Of a stretch of DNA of 64,000 nucleotides, positions 11,397-23,256 are shown in pieces. This DNA is from Phytophthora hibernalis (taxonomy: Eukaryota > Oomycota > Peronosporomycetes > Peronosporales > Peronosporaceae). The notes below the pieces were generated by a model. The model did no database searches. It was not told where the DNA came from and saw nothing but the letters and a program-made list of their open reading frames with translations. The DNA lies in NCBI GenBank assembly GCA_012656075.1, contig JAAKBF010000149.1:310001-374000 (forward strand). Reading direction: 5' to 3'. The translations under genes were made by a program, and so were the position numbers. How positions within the stretch are numbered: the stretch's first letter is position 1; every line of letters starts with the position of its first letter.

Positions 11397-14300
11397 TTAG
11401 CCTGCAAATTGAATGGCCAACATGTGCATATATATCTGCCTACGCATTATGGTCTGAGCAGTCTTCATAAACTTGAGGGCTCCTTCTGTGTCATTGTTGC
11501 GATGGCAGGACACACCCTACAAATATTACGTAGGTATTTCGAAGCACGGAATTGCCATCGCGAGATCAACAAGCTCACTTACGGTGTTCCACGCTTTGGC
11601 AACAAACCACTCCATATCGACTTCAGAGAGCGGCACGTCCACAGAGTCCATGAACTGAATAACTTGGTCGAAGCACTCGTATGCTTTTGTCTTCGATTCA
11701 GCTAGCGTTATTTGTCGTCGGAGCAGATAGCATAGCTTGCTCGGGTCAGTGGGATCCTCTTGGACCAGCATTTGGAGCCTGGATTTGATCAATATACGTT
11801 TTTGGGTTAGGCAATTTGTGTTCGCTAACGTGGCTGAACACATGTACCCGAAACTGGAAATTTCGCTGGCAAGTGCTCGGTAGCTGCTTCGAACCTGCTC
11901 AAGTAAGATGATGTGAGTTTAGTTGTCTACACGTTGAGCCCCGAATAAGTCGTACTTCAGTTGCTTCGTTGAACTTTGTAGCATACAGCACTAGATCTTC
12001 AAAACAGAGTTAGTGCAAGTGAAAATGCGAGAGGTAGCAATCTTGATCTACCACACCTCCGATTTGCATAAGGTCAACGACACTGTGCACTGCGGTTTTG
12101 CAGAGATTAAGAATTGCTTTCGTGTCTGCGTCAAAGAGCCGCAATTTCACCGCTATCACTGACTTTGCCTGTCGACAAAAATCCTCTGGGTGAACAGCTT
12201 TCCCTTTTGCTGCAAACATAAAATACTTCGTACCAAGTAGACCTTCACATCAGCTGTCGTATACATGTCACCAGAAGCGATACCTTCGAAGCGCTCGATC
12301 ACTTCAAGAAGCCGCAGCAGTTGACTCTTTCCCAGTGTTTCAATATTTTCATGTCGGAACTCACTGCGGCCAGAAAACATTGCTGGCTTCGTTGCTTGAG
12401 AGGGGACTGCTCTCCGTACAGCTCGTCGCTTCGTTGTGCAATATCTGCCGCCACAATAAAAAACTTGATATCTCCGGTGGTTTTGGCGATATCAAAGCTG
12501 TCGTCAAGAAACCTCTTATGTGAGTCTGCAATTCCGACTTGTGAAGAGAAATCCTTGGCCGTACCTCATTCTATAGAACCACTCAAACACTGCAGAAGGT
12601 CCTAACTCGTCGCTGATAATCGGTCTTGATTGCAGCAGTGCAGAGGCGTACACTAGGAACTTCTCACCATAGGAAATATTTGAAGCAGGGCTTGACCCAG
12701 TCTGCCGCTGAGCGAACGTGCTGAATGCTAGCTGTGCTGCATTTTGTAGGATGGCTTCTTTGGGCAGGTTAGCTGGGCAGTCCTCGGTTTGCATCATCGT
12801 TCGACAAATCTCGTCCAGAATGTGCATCGCGATATCTTGCCTGGCTGGGCCAAGATCATCAGCCAACTTTCCCATGGCGAGGAAATCTTCGATCTCAAAA
12901 TCATCTCTGCCTTTTAGCTGATCCATAATGTGAACCAGCTCTTCATTCGAGGCATCCGGTTTTGCTTGCAGAGCCACTTGGAAAACAGTGAACAGAGATA
13001 GTTTTGAAGGCTCTTCAGTAAATGCCTTCTCTGCCCACTCCCGAGCTTCCGTGCAGCGCTCCAACTGGAGGCATGAACGCGACATTGTCCTGGAGAGCAT
13101 TTCTCGCATCAATATTTGCTATACATGTAGTGTTCTCAATTTGGATCAATGTTACCTCATGAACATGGCTTTATCATGACCAGATGACGTCAAAGTCAAT
13201 CCTACATCCGCCCACTTCAAACAGTCCTACAAGCTGGTAAATGAGTCAACTTGGTCGTGCAACACACCACCACCGCTACAAGGTACCTCGTGTTGGTTGT
13301 AACTAATTGCGAGTTGAAGAGCATCGAAGATGGTTTGTTGAACACGCTGGATAAGTCTGTTGTCAACAATTTCACCTTGCCTGTCATACGCAATGAAAAG
13401 TGAGACGGTATATTCCGGTCTGATAATCGAATGGTTTCGTACCGTTCCATCTCGAGCAATTCGAGACCGATGCGTTTGAGTTCTGACATCGCTCGGTATC
13501 GGTTGCTCTCTTCCACGGCGAGATTACATGCAATCTCCACGTTAATGGCATGCGCGCAATCCCCGTAATTTATGGCAAGATGCCGATAAATATCCATTCC
13601 TTTGTTCGAGAAGGACAGCCCCTGTGCGTATGTGCGTGCTCCCAAGATGGCATCATCAAAGTTGTCTTGCTGAAACAACAACAACAGTAGGCGATGTGCT
13701 TTATCAAATTGCTTGTTGTCGACGTAAAGCCTAATCATGGAGAGAAGGACTTTGGAGTCCCGATTAACTGGAATGAGTTGATAGCACGCTTCTGCTCGCT
13801 CGATGTCATTATTGGCGCAGAGGGCTTGCGTCAAATTCAGCAATACATGCTGTTTGAACGACGTAACCAGCTCCGAAACATTTTCATCCCCCTCGTTTCC
13901 AAGCGATTCACTCACACGCAGCGCTTCCTCAACAAAACCACCTGCGGTTCGTGCTGATCTGTTTGACTGTATTCATCGCTAACTGTGCGCATGAGATCAA
14001 GCAATGTACTGGCATACGAAGGTTTGTACGGAGCGAGCATCTTCAACTCATTCAGCAATGACACAATATCTCGAACCTCCCCCTCTGAATTGTCAGGCCG
14101 CTGTGAAATCAACCGGAGCACGTGCACGTGATCGGCACAAAAGTCCCACAAATCATCCACCACATCCTCCAGCTCCACACCTTGCTTAAACTTTGTCAAA
14201 TGTGCGAGGCCAATACGAGACCAGAGCTTCATCGAAGAAGAAAATGCCTCGTTCGCCAGCTCCAGATACTTTTCGCAGCTTTCACAATCAACTGATGCGC

Positions 14301-14856
14301 TCTCCAGCATGAACATCCCCACTCGTCCAAACGAGCGCAGCACATCGACACATTCATCCATGAACTGCATGTTTTTCCTCGCTCCAATCTCCTGACCACC
14401 GCCGTTTTTGGAGCAAACCAACGAGAGACCCATGATCTTCGCAGCCACAAATCGTGTGACTGCTAACAAATATCGCGGGAAGTTCGTTGTTTCCGTGTCA
14501 TTTTTCGTCTTGGATTTCTCCACTTGCACCAAAACTCGAAGTGCAGCTCGAGGAGCGTTGTACAACTCCACGCCAGCGTTCATCAACTGCGTTCCCGCCA
14601 GCTCCAGTATACGCTGCGATCCAACTTCGAGAACGATGCGTTGTAGCTCCTCGAGTACTTGCTTCAAAGCGTCAATATCTGTCGAGGAAACGTGATGACT
14701 GCCACGCGAAGTCGTCGGGGCCTCTGCAGCGCGGGCGAGGAGCTCCGTCGCCGTCTGCACGCCGCTCAGGATTGCCATGGCGCCGTCTTCCTGCATCTTC
14801 GCTCGGTCGCTTGCTCCTGACGCGGCAAATTCCGCACTGAGCGATCCATTCCGCAC
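11397..14856 (-). CDS. SPO22/ZIP4 (TEX11)-like TPR protein, probably meiotic
   Basis: This is a long all-helical protein of TPR character: ELLARAAEA and QRILELAGTQLMNAG near the start, ERAEACYQLIPVNRDSK and DKAHRLLLLLFQQDNFDD in the middle, EAREWAEKAFTEEPSK later. The C-terminal block, completed by splicing after VAKAWNT, reads GVSCHRNNDTEGALKFM. This matches the W-N-x-G and helical pattern of SPO22/ZIP4 proteins, which promote crossover formation during meiosis. The final exon was built by removing an intron and ends at a TAA at 11397-11399. The frame breaks near 13951-13958, where VEEALRVSESLG resumes in another frame. The start at 14856 or the next Met (MQEDGAMA) are both possible. The family assignment rests on pattern recognition and is moderate. 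Confidence 0.55.
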
Positions 14857-15071
14857 GGGAATTGACGACCATCACTCTGCAACTTCAACTTGGCGGAATC
14901 CCTGTTATTTGTTAAAATACCTCTGCATCACATTCCCGTCGAAACAAACCCGCAAAAACGCATGGCCTATTAATTATCGCAGGTTTTATATCCGGCAGGT
15001 GGATTGTTAACCGGCTATACGCATTTGCCACGCAAGAGAGTACTACAGTAGTAATACTGAACTCGGTGAGT

Positions 15072-16481
15072 ATGCGGAGCAGGAGTGTGGTGGCCGCCGT
15101 GGCCCTGAGCACTGCGCTATGCGCAGGTGCACCCAAAGTCGAGATACGAGTTATCCCTCGCCCTCGACCGGAGGAGGAGGTACCGCTAGTGCTGCTGCCT
15201 GTGCCGTCCCGCGATCCATTTCCCGCATTCCAAGGCGAGTCTGCGATACCACGAAGAATATATTATTGTAAAATATCTAACGTTTAGTACGTGCTTGCTC
15301 TCATATTACGTGGTACAGGACCATTTGTGGATGTACTCGAATCGCTGCCGTGCGTCCGTGAGGAAAGGGAGATGCAGCAGGGCAAAGCGTAGGCAGAATG
15401 CTCTTCTCAGATTGTTTTTTACGAGAGATTCCAGCCCATCTAACGCTATCACAGCTATATTCTGGACTTCTGCCATCTAGCAAACGTGACCATCCAGGCA
15501 CAGATCGACGAGAAGGTCGAGGTCGAGGTGGAAGTGGTTGCGGATGTGCCGGACACGACTGGGGACGGCGATCCAGTTGCGAAGCTGGAAGAACCAATGT
15601 CAGAAGAGAAAGAAGAGCCGGAAATCCCCACTATTCTCGGGTAAGGTAGACGTGAAGTGCATTGGCAACTAGACGGATAATGGCTGATTTAATGTTTCGT
15701 GTGTGTAGGATTTTCCGCGGCTGGCACATTGATCCTATCACACTGAACTACAAGTACATGGTCTATGACGACGGAGACGAGTGCATGGACAATGATCACT
15801 ACTCCATGACTGTGGAGATTATTCCTTCCAGTAACCCGGAATCGGACACGAAGTTGTATGGACTGAAGAAAACAGGCATGTGCACGTTCAAGGCGTCGCT
15901 GCTTACCTTCGTTCCGGAGGAAGATCGTGTTGCAGCGCAAGGAATCCATACTCCCGGTGTGGTGGACATCAGTGATGCGGAGGCTTCGCTGCCTATGATT
16001 TGTGGCAAGATGAAATGCCGCTATGGGGATATCTCAAAGCGAGTGCGGGATTTGTCAGACCAGGTAATTTCATTTGATGTCGATCTCCTACTTGCTCTTG
16101 GACCCTGCTGATCTATTTTATTTACCCCGCTTGTGTGATACATTTATGTTACAGATCCGCGGTGTTCAGGCAACGATGGCGAAAGGTTCTTTCAAAGCAA
16201 ACACGTTGTTTACCAACATGACTTTAGAGGCATCAAAGAACACGCTGGATTCCGCCACGCAAATCCTGGAGAAATCACTGGAGATCTTCCGCGATATTGA
16301 GGATTTACAGCAATCTTTGACTAACGATTTTCTCGGACGAGAAGAAGCGGCACTCAAGGAAATCGCAAAACAGGAAGCCGAGGACAAGAAGAAGGAAGAG
16401 GAGAAGAATGCCACTGAAGCTGGCAAACCTGTTGCTGCTACTATCCTTGATAAGCAGGACCAAGTGACAGCGGAGAGTTGA
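15072..16481 (+). CDS. secreted or ER-lumen protein of unknown function
   Basis: The protein starts MRSRSVVAAVALSTALCAGA, a clear signal peptide, then an acidic Val/Glu-rich region (KVEVEVEVVADVPD). A conserved-looking central part follows (IFRGWHIDPITLNYKYMVYD, DDGDECMDNDHYSMTVEII, GLKKTGMCTFKASLLTFVPE, MICGKMKCRYGDISKRVRDL), with several cysteines that could pair. The C-terminus is a Lys/Glu-rich coiled coil (REEAALKEIAKQEAEDKKK). The join FPAFQ to GPFVDVLE needs a GC-AG intron (donor GCGAGT near 15234), and one other join could not be settled. I do not recognise the family. Lumenal or secreted location is inferred from the signal peptide. It is divergent from the ZIP4-like gene, with 215 bases between starts. 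Confidence 0.55.
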
Positions 16482-16625
16482 TTTCCAACGGAGAAATACA
16501 CGAGTTCACCTCATGTTTGATCAATTTGTGTGTCATGCCTAGTGGAATGACTCATTCCGAATGCCATTTCTGATGGAACCAAAAAAGACCAATTCCCGAT
16601 TTGAAGTCGTAGGCATGCAAGTTGC

Positions 16626-19133
16626 ATGATGCAACATGCCGAACCACGGAGTGATCTGTATTCATTGCATGCACATCAAGTTGAGTCAAAACGCGCGGCA
16701 CTTTCTCTTCGTCACGAGTTGCTAAGGAACGAACTGCTGCGAATGCGTCAGCAACAACTCATCGCGGCTCGCAGAGAACGCCGAGAAGGGCTAAGGTACT
16801 GATTCTAGTTTTGCTTAGTGTATCGGACACGGGATTTTATTTGAGGGGAGAGATTGACGCGTTGATTCCATTGAACATGTTCGACAGAGCTCAAGTGCAA
16901 CGGCTTGAGTTGCAGATTCGACAGTATGAGGTGGGAACAGCTTGGCACTCTTGCATGTGTTGAAGGTATGCTGTGCTCAGTAATTTACTGGTTTCAAGCT
17001 CAAGGTATCTACAGCCAGTCCGGTAAAAGAGAGCCTGATCGTCTCAACGGCGTACTCGAAACGTCATCTATTGCGCGATTAGATCAGCGTTTGCCCGGAT
17101 CAAGCGAAAGCTTGATTGAGAGATTGGTGCAGCAAAATGAGCAGATCATGGCACTATTACTTCCGCGAAGGTAGTACGTGTACATTTCTTCTCTACGTGA
17201 AGCTTATCGTGATATGCTGATTTGTGTGTGGAAGTGATGTTGACAATGTTTTGCACATAGAAACAATTTCTTCCGCCAAGGAACATGCTACTGCACAGCC
17301 TAAATCGGTGCAGTTTGCTGAAGCGCAGAACCCATCTACGACAGTACAACCAGAAACACACAACGAAGCTGTAGCTAGAGGTTTTGCTTCAACGTTTCAG
17401 GTTCCATCTCCTCTGTCATGGCTTCCCGAGTTTGAATGGACGGATGAAGATGAAATGGTACGCCTCTGATCCCATTAATTACCTCTTACTTGAAGTACCA
17501 GTCTAACCTCTTTTTGCGTAGACCCTGGGTAAACTCGAAAACGATGAGGATATTGCCGTTGCAGGAAGTGATGCAGTTGGTATCAATAACAACGCGAAGG
17601 AAAGGGTCACAACTACAACCACAGTGAGTTCGAAATCCAGTTCCTCAAACGAGCAAAAGGACGAGATCGCCTCGAGAGCCGTAAGAAATTGGAGGCACTG
17701 CTAAATGCTTCTCTTAAAAACGCAAGCAGCTGTGCTCTACGAAAACCGCGCTGGCGTCTAGAGTCTGAATCTGAAAGCGACGAGGTGTCACCCTTCGATC
17801 CGCAAGATGCTGAAGCGATGGCACCTCTTCAAATCTTCCGCTCCGTTGTACTTGCTGTCATGTACACATTACACCTAAGGAAGTTGTTGATGGACAAGAA
17901 GATGGCAGACAAGGAGAGCGCAATGCGGGTATGCTCACAACACATACCGTTTAAGGTTTCAGTATCTCACGCTTTCTCTGTCAAAACTTGCTCAGGAGTT
18001 TGAGGCGATGCTACGTGTGTACTTTGATGCCACTCGCATGTGGCTTGGAAAGGTAGTAAGAATTCCGTTGCTTTCGCTGATTCAAGATTCGGGTATTGAC
18101 GTGGATATCAGCACGAGAAATGGTCTTGCGGGGTCAAGTTTGCGAGGTTTTGCTAAGAAATTTAGTGGCATCCTTGCTCGTCGCCCTCCCCACCAGCGCC
18201 GGGTATCGGATATCCAATTGATAGTGCTGTGGATCCAATGAAGTTATTAAAGCTGAAAGTGCACATGAGAGGGTACTGCAAGCACTGGGCAAAGCGATCG
18301 ATAAGAAGGATGTTCCTTCAGGCATCATAGACTTCTGGAAGCGGATTTCTACGGATGGCGTTTACTTTCCGCCTAGCGTACGTGGGGTAACTTCAATGCT
18401 GTTTTGTTGGCAGGACTGACCAGGCTCGTAATGTACATGTACTTTGATCCAGTACCAACTATTTGACGAAGAACGGCGCAGTCTCGAGTTTGATTCCCTC
18501 GGTGCTACCAGAAGAATGGATTTCGATGGAGCCAACCTTGTTGATACAGATGAAAGTGGACGAAGAGAGGAGATGATATCGGTTGAAAGTAGTGGGCCCT
18601 TGCGCTTCAATGTAGTGGTGATCAATTTTCTGCTTGTGCGGATCGTCATCCCGCATGTCATCTTACAGCCTTGGAATGTGGGTATTGGCCCCAAGAATAT
18701 TGGTAAGCAGGCCTCAGCGAATTTGACCAACTTAGCGACGCTTCTCTACTGTGTCTGCAAGCAGCTTTCGCCTTTGCCACAACCTCCGGAGCCAGTAGAA
18801 TTTTCATTTCTTGGGAGGAGGAAAACTGTGGCAACCTCACAACAGAATGCAAGCGGCGATGTTGGTGATCCAGATAAAAATCCCGGGCAACCTTCTACGC
18901 CTATAGACGACACTGACCCAACACTGCCGGTTGCTGAATCTGAGCCAGTAGAAGAGGAACGCAGCACTTTGTTTCTGTCTATCGAGGAAATTGGGCGTCG
19001 TCTAATTTCCGATAAGAATTTCCCAAGTCAAGACCCTGAGGTCGTCAAGGTTATCAAGAAGCATCAAGCCACTCTGCAGGCAACATTGATAAGCCTTCGT
19101 TTTCATCTTCATAGCTCTCAAGAAATACGCTAA
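16626..19133 (+). CDS. large conserved-looking protein, family not recognised
   Basis: The reconstructed start is ATG at 16626, MMQHAEPRSDLYS. An Arg/Gln-rich coiled coil follows (HELLRNELLRMRQQQLIAAR) and continues after an intron as RAQVQRLELQIRQYE. Later pieces are SSESLIERLVQQNEQIMALL, PLSWLPEFEWTDEDE, AMAPLQIFRSVVLAVMYTLH, LRVYFDATRMWLGKVV, VPSGIIDFWKRISTDGVYF, YQLFDEERRSLEFDSLGATR and VLQPWNVGIGPKNI-like hydrophobic stretches. It ends HLHSSQEIR. The exon signals and the well-defined, aromatic-rich segments argue for a real gene of roughly 650-700 residues with about seven introns. Several joins could not be phased, and single-base errors are likely. No catalytic motif was found. A coiled-coil structural or centrosomal/ciliary role would be a guess. 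Confidence 0.5.
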
Positions 19134-19257
19134 AGCAAAAGCAAAATATCTTAAGTTTAAAGGCTAGCACGACGGTGTCGGGCGCTAACATCGCAAATAG
19201 TATCGTACACGATATCCTGACCGCAAATTCCAGAGACCGCGGGCTTCCTTAGCTCAT

Positions 19258-20541
19258 CTAATTATTGCGCAGCCAGTTTGTTAGTGCGTACTCCTGTCGA
19301 TCGTCACTCACCACGCGCTGCTGCTGACCCGAAGTTCTTGGTTGTGCGTTCAGCAGGTTTTGCATGCTTGGAATGGGTTTCTTCCGAGGCATGGACGGCG
19401 AATCACTCTCCTTTCCCAAAGGAAGGAAAAAGTTGGTCAGTTTACCAGTTTCATCGTAGCCACGACGGCATACAGCAGCCTGGAGTCCTGCCATCTGTAC
19501 GGGCGGCTGGCTAGCTGGCGCCAAGTTGAAGGCTCCATACTGGTTCGGGTTGAAGCTGCTACGACCGAACGTTTGACGTGAGCTCGGAGGTGGGCGAATC
19601 GATACGTCCGAGTAGGCGTTCGCGCGGAAACCGGCCGACTCGGCGCGCGGCGTGAAACCCACAAAGTCGTCATTGTCCTGCTCAATGAAAGGCATTGGGT
19701 TTGATGCGATTGACGCCGAGTCGAGTTTCCGCTTCTTGTTGTCCATCATCTGTGGTTGACCTCCCATTGCGAACGTCACTCCTTCATTGCCTGCTGCTGG
19801 GTACGCGCGTTTGGTCTCGAACGCCATCGACGCCGCTCGAACCTTGGCTTTACCGGGCCTTGCAGCATTCCCTGGCTGAGAGTTCTGCAGCATCTCTTTG
19901 AGCCTCATCTTCTCCTTCACCACCTTCTGATACTGGTCATGACGGAACTTGCACGCCTTCTTCAGTGCCATAATGAGCTCTCTGGGGTTCTGGATCTCGT
20001 CCTCCATAGCCGACGCGTCGCACGTCTCCAGGTACCGCACAATGCTCTGGTTCACGCTCGAGCGCCTCGCAGCTTCCGTCTGGCGACTCAGCTCCATCTG
20101 GTACCTCGCCACCTTCGTCATGAGATCCACCTTGGCCCCTTCCAGCGCTCCGACACGCTGTGCGAGCGCCTGTTTGTCAGCTAGTAACTGGTTACTCTGA
20201 CTGCGTACCCTCTGCAGCTCGCCCAAGATGCCTTCGCGCTGCTTGTTCTGCCACTGTATACGTTCCATGAGCGCGTTGACACGTGCACTGAGCTCCACGT
20301 TGTCCCCTGAGGCCTTCAGCGGCTGCAGTTCACTATCTGGCGCGTCATTAACGCCCGGTACATCGAAATAAAGCGTGATGAGGTCTGCGTCGCCCGCGCG
20401 GCGACGGCAGATGGGACACTGGGTGTTCACCTGCAGCGCCTGCAGGATACAGATGTGGTGGAAGACGTGGCCGCACGGCGCGGCCACCAGGTCTCTCCGC
20501 AACTCCTCCAGGCAGATGTGGCACTCCTGGTTCGACGCCAT
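19258..20541 (-). CDS. TRAIP-like RING E3 ubiquitin ligase
   Basis: The single-exon protein has 427 residues when started at MASNQECHIC. The RING is C-x2-C...C-G-H-x2-H-x2-C...C-P-I-C (ECHICLEELRRDL, CGHVFHHICILQAL, CPICRRR). A long coiled coil follows (residues about 75-225; RVNALMERIQWQNKQREGIL), then a basic low-complexity region with KKRKLD as a possible nuclear signal. A C-terminal segment KLTNFFLP resembles the PCNA-binding tail of TRAIP. TRAIP ubiquitinates the replicative helicase at stalled or converged forks; that role is inferred from domain order and length. The upstream in-frame Met (20634) gives an unlikely N-terminus, so the Met before the RING is preferred. It is divergent from eL38. 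Confidence 0.75.
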   Translation of the reverse strand: MASNQECHICLEELRRDLVAAPCGHVFHHICILQALQVNTQCPICRRRAGDADLITLYFDVPGVNDAPDSELQPLKASGDNVELSARVNALMERIQWQNKQREGILGELQRVRSQSNQLLADKQALAQRVGALEGAKVDLMTKVARYQMELSRQTEAARRSSVNQSIVRYLETCDASAMEDEIQNPRELIMALKKACKFRHDQYQKVVKEKMRLKEMLQNSQPGNAARPGKAKVRAASMAFETKRAYPAAGNEGVTFAMGGQPQMMDNKKRKLDSASIASNPMPFIEQDNDDFVGFTPRAESAGFRANAYSDVSIRPPPSSRQTFGRSSFNPNQYGAFNLAPASQPPVQMAGLQAAVCRRGYDETGKLTNFFLPLGKESDSPSMPRKKPIPSMQNLLNAQPRTSGQQQRVVSDDRQEYALTNWLRNN

Positions 20542-20828
20542 CTTCGACTCTGAGGCCGTTTCCAATTGTGTCCATAGTGAAGTCAAGTGTCGCACTGGTT
20601 TAGAAACTTGAAGGACAACTGGTGTGTACCACATAAAAGGTTACGGAGTAGCCTTGAGGGGGTACGCTATAGGTAATTACGCCTCTGGAGCGTAAATAGT
20701 TTTTACGGAAGGAGACCTGCTGGCCAACCAAAGGCGCGTGACAGGCGCTTTGTATGGTGCGCAGCCTCCGCTTCCGTGTTGACTGTGCTAGTGCTTGTTA
20801 GTTAAGTTTAGAAGACCAACGCAACAAA

Positions 20829-21198
20829 ATGGTACGGAGGCGTCTCGATATGGCGGCGATAGGATAGGGAGATGGACCCGCAGCTCTCTAACAACTGTCC
20901 CACGTGTTGTATTACCCACAGCCGAAGCAGATCACCGACATCCGCGACTTCCTGCAGAAGGCTCGCCGAAAAGATGCCCGCTCGGTCAAGATCAAAAAGA
21001 GCGACAAGGTGGTCAAGTTCAAAATCCGCTGCTCCAAGTACCTGTACACGCTGTGCGTGACGGACACGGAGAAGGCCGACAAGCTCACTCAGTCCCTGCC
21101 TCCTGGTACGCACCATACAGCTCCTTCACAGCAACAGAGATCATTGACTGACGCTTGTTTTATTGTGGCCAACAGGACTCCAGCGCAAGGATATTTAG
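20829..21198 (+). CDS. RPL38: 60S ribosomal protein eL38
   Basis: Three exons. Exon 1 is only the ATG (20829-20831). Exon 2 (20922-21105) begins PKQITDIRDFLQKARRKDAR and includes KIKKSDKVVKFKIRCSKYLY and DKLTQSLPPG. Exon 3 (21176-21198) is LQRKDI and a stop. The product is about 69 residues, the usual eL38 length, and the match runs end to end. eL38 is a small protein of the cytosolic large subunit. The intron directly after the start codon explains why no long ATG-initiated frame exists. A possible polyadenylation signal AATAAA lies at about 21227. Confidence 0.93.
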
Positions 21199-21882
21199 GG
21201 TGTGACATCGTGCAAGTGCGGCGCATAATAAAGCTCGGTCTTCTTAAGCTTTTTCAGCGTTGGGGGTAGGTGGTAGGTCCGCTGTAGAGGAGATCAGCAG
21301 AGGACTGGCCTGTAGAGCACGGCAGGGGTGTCTCTCGTAGCAGCTTCCAGCTGCATTCTGCTCACGAGGTGGACGCAGAGGAAAGCAACAGGAGTCACAA
21401 ATACCACCACCTTCACCAGCAGGTCTCTTTTTGTTGTCGTTGGCGTCGCGTTCTCGGCCTTGGTTGCCATCATGTTGACAGGTTTCGTGCTCGAGATCAA
21501 CCTGCATGCGACTCACAGGACATCTTAGGAATCAAGATACTGGCGATGTCTTGTTGGCGAACAGGTAGCTCTGAGTTTATACGTGGGCGTTTGTCTTCGA
21601 TAATGATAACGTCAAGATCCATTCCGTTCGTGGCTTTTTGACACGCACGCAGATTGATTTGCTTGGTTGACCACCAAAAGAACTTGACACCAGGGTACAA
21701 TGATGAGAGGAAGCTATTGCCATCGCTTAATGTGCTTGTTTTCCTTGAGACGCTAGGCAACAAACAAAGCTGGTCGATCTGCCAGCCGCTGTACACATGA
21801 GCGAGCGAAGACCGTCGTGGCTCTCACCGCACATAGCGTACGCACCAATTCAGATCTGCAGCCTTCTTCAGTCCACATCGGC
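21199..21882. other. 3' flanks of eL38 and the SR factor; no gene assigned
   Basis: These 680 bases separate convergent gene ends. Frames of 60-99 codons exist on both strands, the longest on the minus strand at 21497-21796. None shows a recognisable domain or a second exon that clearly joins it. A hydrophobic stretch on the plus strand near 21430-21500 could encode a membrane helix but stands alone. Confidence 0.4.
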
Positions 21883-23256
21883 TTAAGCCGATTCCTTACG
21901 GGGAGAGGAGGGCGACTGGGCAGCGGCAGGCGACGCCGATCTGGAACGCGAGCGGCGAGGAGAGTCCTTACGAGCAGCAGGCGAGCGCGAACGCGAGCGA
22001 CGGGGCGAACGGCCACGGGCAGGGGAACGAGAGCGCGAGCGATGGCTCGAGTCTCCGCCTTCAGCAGCAACGCGCACGTAGCTTCCACGGAACTCGGTGT
22101 CGTCGAGCTTCTTGATAGCGTCGTCCAAGTCCTGCTTGGACTGGAATTCAGCAATGCTGCATCGAAAGAAATCACGACAAATAGTAAGAAGACAAGTAAC
22201 ATAGCAGTCGACCAAACTGCAATACTCACGCAGATCCATCGGCCTCGATGTTGCAGTAAGTAACCTCGCCACCCGTGCGGAGGAAGTCCTTGACATTGCG
22301 CCAGTCCACATCACGCGGCAGGTCAGTCACGCGCACACGGTAGTCAGTGCGCTGGGGCGGGTTGCGGCCTGTTCGCACAGCAACGTTCAATTAGATCTTC
22401 AACATCAACGTCAATATAGAATATGTGTCCACTCACCACGTTCGAAACGGTCACCACGGCCGCCTCCGAAGTTGCCTCCACGGTCGTCGTCACCGCGACG
22501 GCCGCCGCCATCACGGCCACCGCCATCACGGCCACCGCCACCATCACGGCGGCTGCCTCCACGAGCAAGCTCGACACGAATGCTATTCACATAACAGTGT
22601 TAAATCTACAGCAAATAATAGTCGCTGGGACCCAGCAACGTACCGTCCACCGAGGAAGTCGCGGCCGTCCATGGAGCGAATAGCGTCGTCAGCGTCACGC
22701 GGGTCCTCGAAGTCCTAGAGAAGAGGTGGAGAGCAGCAGATGGGGAGGACGACGATGGAGAGGCGTTGGTTGGTATGTTGCAGGCGAAGATGAAGATGGC
22801 GAAACACGCGAGGCGAGGCAGCATGATGGCTCCACCATCGTCGGCAGAGCGACGTCTTCACTATCTCTCCCTCCAGCAGTAGAACGAGGCACCGAAGACG
22901 GCAGACGGACGACATATCATCTCACACTGGGAGCCGGATAGCAGCGGTGGTAGCGTATACACAACATGTATAGTATACATTATACAAAACATACACAACT
23001 TGCCACCGACCGCTGCTTACCTGTCTGGAAACGACGCCGCCGTAGGAGGTAGAGGGGTAGAAGGGGAGGGAGGACAGGGCCATCATGCGAGGCCTCGCGC
23101 AGCAGGGGAAGGGGCTCAACTCACCACGAAAGCGAAGCCGGGAGGGTTGCGCGCCACCCAAATGTTGGACACGTGGCCGTAGCGGTTGAAGCCGTCCTGG
23201 ATCTCACGCGAAGTGGCGTCTCGCGGAAGGCCGCCCACGTACACACGAGTGCCCAT
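21883..23256 (-). CDS. SRSF1-like serine/arginine-rich splicing factor (two RRMs + RS domain)
   Basis: Exon 1 (from 23256) begins MGTRVYVGGLPRDATSREIQ, RNP2 of RRM1. RNP1 follows as FAFV and, after an intron of about 400 bases, DFEDPRDADDAIRSMDGR. A glycine/arginine linker (RRDGGGGRDGGGRDGG) leads to RRM2, with YRVRVTDLPRDVDWRNVKDF in the position of the SWQDLKD-type helix of SRSF1. The C-terminus is an RS domain (HRSRSRSPARGRSPRRSRSR) ending at SPRKESA. Such proteins bind exonic enhancers and recruit the spliceosome. The intron between the RRM1 exons is far longer than others here, which is common in self-regulated SR genes. It is head-to-head with PNPase. Confidence 0.88.

Noticed and set aside
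15072..15287. RXLR-type effector in the secreted protein
   Set aside because: No RxLR or dEER motif follows the signal peptide at the usual distance; the rest looks like a conserved lumenal protein.
21244..21796. Minus-strand frames of 90 and 99 codons downstream of eL38
   Set aside because: The frames do not join through convincing splice sites and no family is recognised.
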